A stretch of 64,000 nt of DNA from Letharia columbiana (lineage: Eukaryota > Ascomycota > Lecanoromycetes > Lecanorales > Parmeliaceae), in assembly GCF_014066305.1 (NCBI RefSeq), contig NW_023501046.1, positions 124,001 to 188,000 on the forward strand, given 5' to 3'. Below are positions 61,633 through 64,000 of this stretch, in pieces (positions within the stretch are counted from its first letter, which is position 1; every line of letters begins with the position of its first letter). The position numbers and the translations under genes are program-made. A model generated the notes under the pieces. The model saw only the letters and a list, made by a program, of their open reading frames with translations. It had not been told where the DNA came from and did no database searches.

Positions 61633-62972
61633 TCATGAAGTCCCAGCCTTCTTGTCCTTCCTCTTCGTAAGCTGACTTTTCAGCGCCCCAAGCCACTCCG
61701 CCAGAGCATCCTCGCTACTGGCGCAAAAACGATAACTCTTTTCCTCGGCAATAACTTGCATGCAATGCGCTTTACTGCGAGATATAGGATCGATCTCAAC
61801 TGCGTTAATGATGTTGGAGAGGGGGATGATGAGGCTGGCGGCGTATTCCTGTAGTAGTATTAGTATCTTTTCGGAGTCGAAGAATGGGTGCTCAGACTTC
61901 GTCGTTTTTATAGAAAGCCAGATTTTTCGGCCTGAGTACAACCCATAACCTCTTCCACTGCCTGACGCCACCCTTCGTCTTCAGGCATAGCAGGTAACCA
62001 TGCCATATCACCCTCTCGTCGTCTTGTTGATCAGCGTGAAAGCCACTTGATTCACTAACGTTCCGTGCTGTTGCTGGCGGTTGCATTGGTGTCGAGTATG
62101 GAGCATTGCTGCTTTTTGGCACCCCCCTTTCGTTTCGCTTGGCAAAGGGCCCAGAAGAAGCCTGAGCGCAGCTTTGTGGAGGCGTATCGGAGAAATCGGA
62201 ATAGTGTGCCAATTCATCTCCTGAGTAATCAAGCTCATGCGCTGAGAGCCGTCGTATGCCCGGTATCCTGATCCCATCTCTTGTGGTAGACCGCCGGCCT
62301 GGTACCTCCCACGGTTCGGGCGAGCTGGAACCCCAGCGCTCGTAGCCCGAATGTCTGTCCGGATGGCTGTCATGAGCGGTGGGGCTACCAAGGTCCACCG
62401 GTTCATCCTCGTCAAGTTGTGGTGCTTCACGCTTGATCAATTCGACCCACGCCTTGGCATCTGCGTCGCTTCTTCCTTGGAAGTGATAGCTGCGCTCGGG
62501 GGAGAAGAGGCCGAAAAGGTGTTGACGGCGGCCTTTTGGGTCTTTAAGGTAGCCGACGGTATTGAGGTCGTTGAGGCGGATTTGTTTGAGGAGACGCTCC
62601 TCAGTAGGAGATTTGTAGAGAGAGAGGAGGTTGGGGCGGAGGACAAGGTAGAAGGATTTCCATTGCTGGCAGAAGGTACGTTAGTGAGACGTACGTGGCG
62701 GGAGCAGAATATGTAGATACTTTTGTCTTTCGGGTGCGTTTATGCACCTCTCCGCTTCTGAGTACACGATCAAAGGCGAAACTACCATTCTGGTTGACCG
62801 GAGAAAAGGTGTCGAGATTGAGGTGCCCACTTCGAACACCTGAGGCGATCTTGGGCAGGGTCGTTGATGCAGGCGCTGAGCCTGGAAGTGGCTGTTTTGT
62901 GTCTATGGGGTGCGGTATGGCTTTCGGTGCTGTCAATGAGGTCCTCGGGTTTGCTGGTAAAACATCTGCCAT
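61633..62972 (-). CDS. Tandem PH-domain protein (Opy1-like)
   Basis: Three exons (62972-62721, 62665-61898, 61848-61633) close in phase to 411 residues. The first PH domain is split by an intron (VLRSGEVHKRTRKTK then QWKSFYLVLRPNLLSLYKSP and FGLFSPERSYHFQGRSDADA). An acidic and serine-rich linker follows. The second PH domain is WHGYLLCLKTKGGVRQWKRL, WVVLRPKNLAFYKNDEEYAA, then ALAEWLGALKSQL. Such proteins bind phosphoinositides at membranes. Yeast Opy1, also with two PH domains, dampens PI(4)P 5-kinase signalling; the match here is by layout. The intron at 61849-61897 was inferred because it restores KNDEEYAASLIIPLS. The start (MADVLPANPR) is the likeliest; the frame is open to 63017. Confidence 0.82.
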
Positions 62973-63608
62973 GTTTGACGTCCCAATGGTTGCCCAAGCG
63001 GAGACTTGGTATTGCACTGAGACCCTTTTTTGCGGATTAGGTGCCTTGAGGGTCAGATAGAGACTGGTAGTTCATGTGTTGGAGTGCTGACCAAGGCTTG
63101 CGTTGAGCAGGGGAAAGGGCACTTGGGAAGAGGGGGCGCTCTGACTCTGAGATTCGGACGATCAAACGAGGCTTTCCCCGCAGCGCGACTTAGGGTTCGC
63201 CGGGCAGATTCCCTGGGGCAGATCCCTGCGTAGATCTGGGCCGAATCAATAATCTGGGGTAAACAGGGAAAGAAAGTCTTCAAACTGCTATTCATGAGAA
63301 CCAGGAGAATGAAGTCGCTTACTAGATATCTGCCCTGTGCGCCAGAGTAACATTTGGTGGACACATGTTGCCTACTTTGCAGAAGCGGAAGGAATGAAAA
63401 GAAGCGTCATAAGACCTTTTCCACCTGTGCATGCTTACGTCTTCTCCACCGCGGGTAGAGCCTTGCTAATTATACCTTCCTTTTCAGGATCGTGTTTTCT
63501 TTTCTTTCAATCGCCTGTTTCTTTGTTAATGCTTCATGATCCACTCCTTGTCCTTCTCTTATTCTTATTCGATCGCAACAACTATATGCAATATCCCCAG
63601 AATTACTG
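62973..63608. other. Intergenic, no gene
   Basis: Between the PH-domain start and the end of the partial gene. Only short frames. Confidence 0.5.
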
Positions 63609-64000
63609 TCAGCAGGGGTTGTATGACAAGTAGCAGACAAATGGAATACCGTCTGAGAAATATCTTTGGATCGCAAATGCTGGTGGTGCAGTACCAGCGC
63701 CCGAAGCTTCCCTTTGGCGAAGTCGGTGCTGCTGTACCCAGGCCATGATATCTCCACTGCTGTTTCCCCAGTCAGGGTGAAGGATAATATAACAACATCG
63801 TTGCGATTGCCGGGGAGCCTCGAAGAGTTCATTGGCCAATAAACGTCCATTGAGCTCACGTGTCTGATGCGCTGTCATAGCATAGCCACCATCAGGTTCT
63901 CCTGACTCTGACACCGCCTCGTCTGCCGTCTCGAAGATATGTCGGAAACCGCCGCGCACCTGCGGCTGGGGATCTTTCGGAGGTTTTATCGCCAATCGAC
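63609..64000 (-). CDS. Partial gene running off the window, unknown
   Basis: An open frame enters from the right edge and stops at 63609. It reads FRHIFETADEAVSESGEPDG and TAHQTRELNGRLLANELFE, a soluble, acidic, probably globular stretch with no family I recognise. A GTATTC donor just after FSDG near 63642 may end the exon, in which case the last 11 codons are intron. The start is outside the window. Confidence 0.5.
   Translation of the reverse strand, partial: RLAIKPPKDPQPQVRGGFRHIFETADEAVSESGEPDGGYAMTAHQTRELNGRLLANELFEAPRQSQRCCYIILHPDWGNSSGDIMAWVQQHRLRQREASGAGTAPPAFAIQRYFSDGIPFVCYLSYNPC

Overview
This is nuclear DNA of a filamentous ascomycete (Pezizomycotina, probably Dothideomycetes). 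The reasons are GT-AG introns of mostly 47-170 nt with CTAAC-like branch points, gene families typical of these fungi (Zn2Cys6 regulator, NACHT-WD40 NLR, alkane-type P450, ADF-H/PH actin protein), and an AT-rich block with the signature of repeat-induced point mutation (RIP): CpA/TpG almost gone, TpA in great excess, CpG kept. The genus cannot be named from the sequence.

Layout. Positions 1-8575 are a RIP-ruined repeat block. On its minus strand I can still read a Tad1-like LINE: a gag-like ORF1, then endonuclease, reverse transcriptase and RNase H. The block ends abruptly near 8575 and is followed by a compact inverted-repeat element (about 8700-9430) built from nine copies of one 16-18 bp motif and flanked by a 43-47 bp direct repeat. 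Positions 9.5-19.7 kb are accessory: a second AT-rich patch, a probably broken cysteine-rich gene, a pseudogenised single-pass membrane protein whose intact paralogue lies at 56.6-57.6 kb, and a 112 bp AT-rich insertion with a perfect 15 bp duplication. No other gene is recognisable there.

From 19.7 kb the window is mostly ordinary genes: an MFS sugar transporter, simple repeats, a CYP52-like P450, a Dgr2/WDR44-type WD40 protein, a conserved ascomycete protein, OHCU decarboxylase (urate catabolism), a large ADF-H protein, ribonucleotide reductase small subunit, a Zn2Cys6 regulator, a 1431-residue NACHT-WD40 NLR, a small secreted protein, the Oac1 mitochondrial carrier, the intact cysteine-rich membrane protein, Swd2 (COMPASS/CPF) and a tandem PH-domain protein. 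A gene cut by the right edge follows. Long gene-poor gaps (39.2-41.1, 43.3-46.8 and 57.6-60.1 kb) separate these; the last holds a decayed protein kinase fragment.

Exon structures were reconstructed by hand from splice signals, reading-frame phase and family expectations. For twelve genes the phases close exactly, giving one open frame from start to stop. The genes form no operon or obvious biosynthetic cluster. Their neighbourhoods mix housekeeping genes with stress, self-recognition and secreted-protein genes. No clear tRNA, rRNA or CRISPR array was found.
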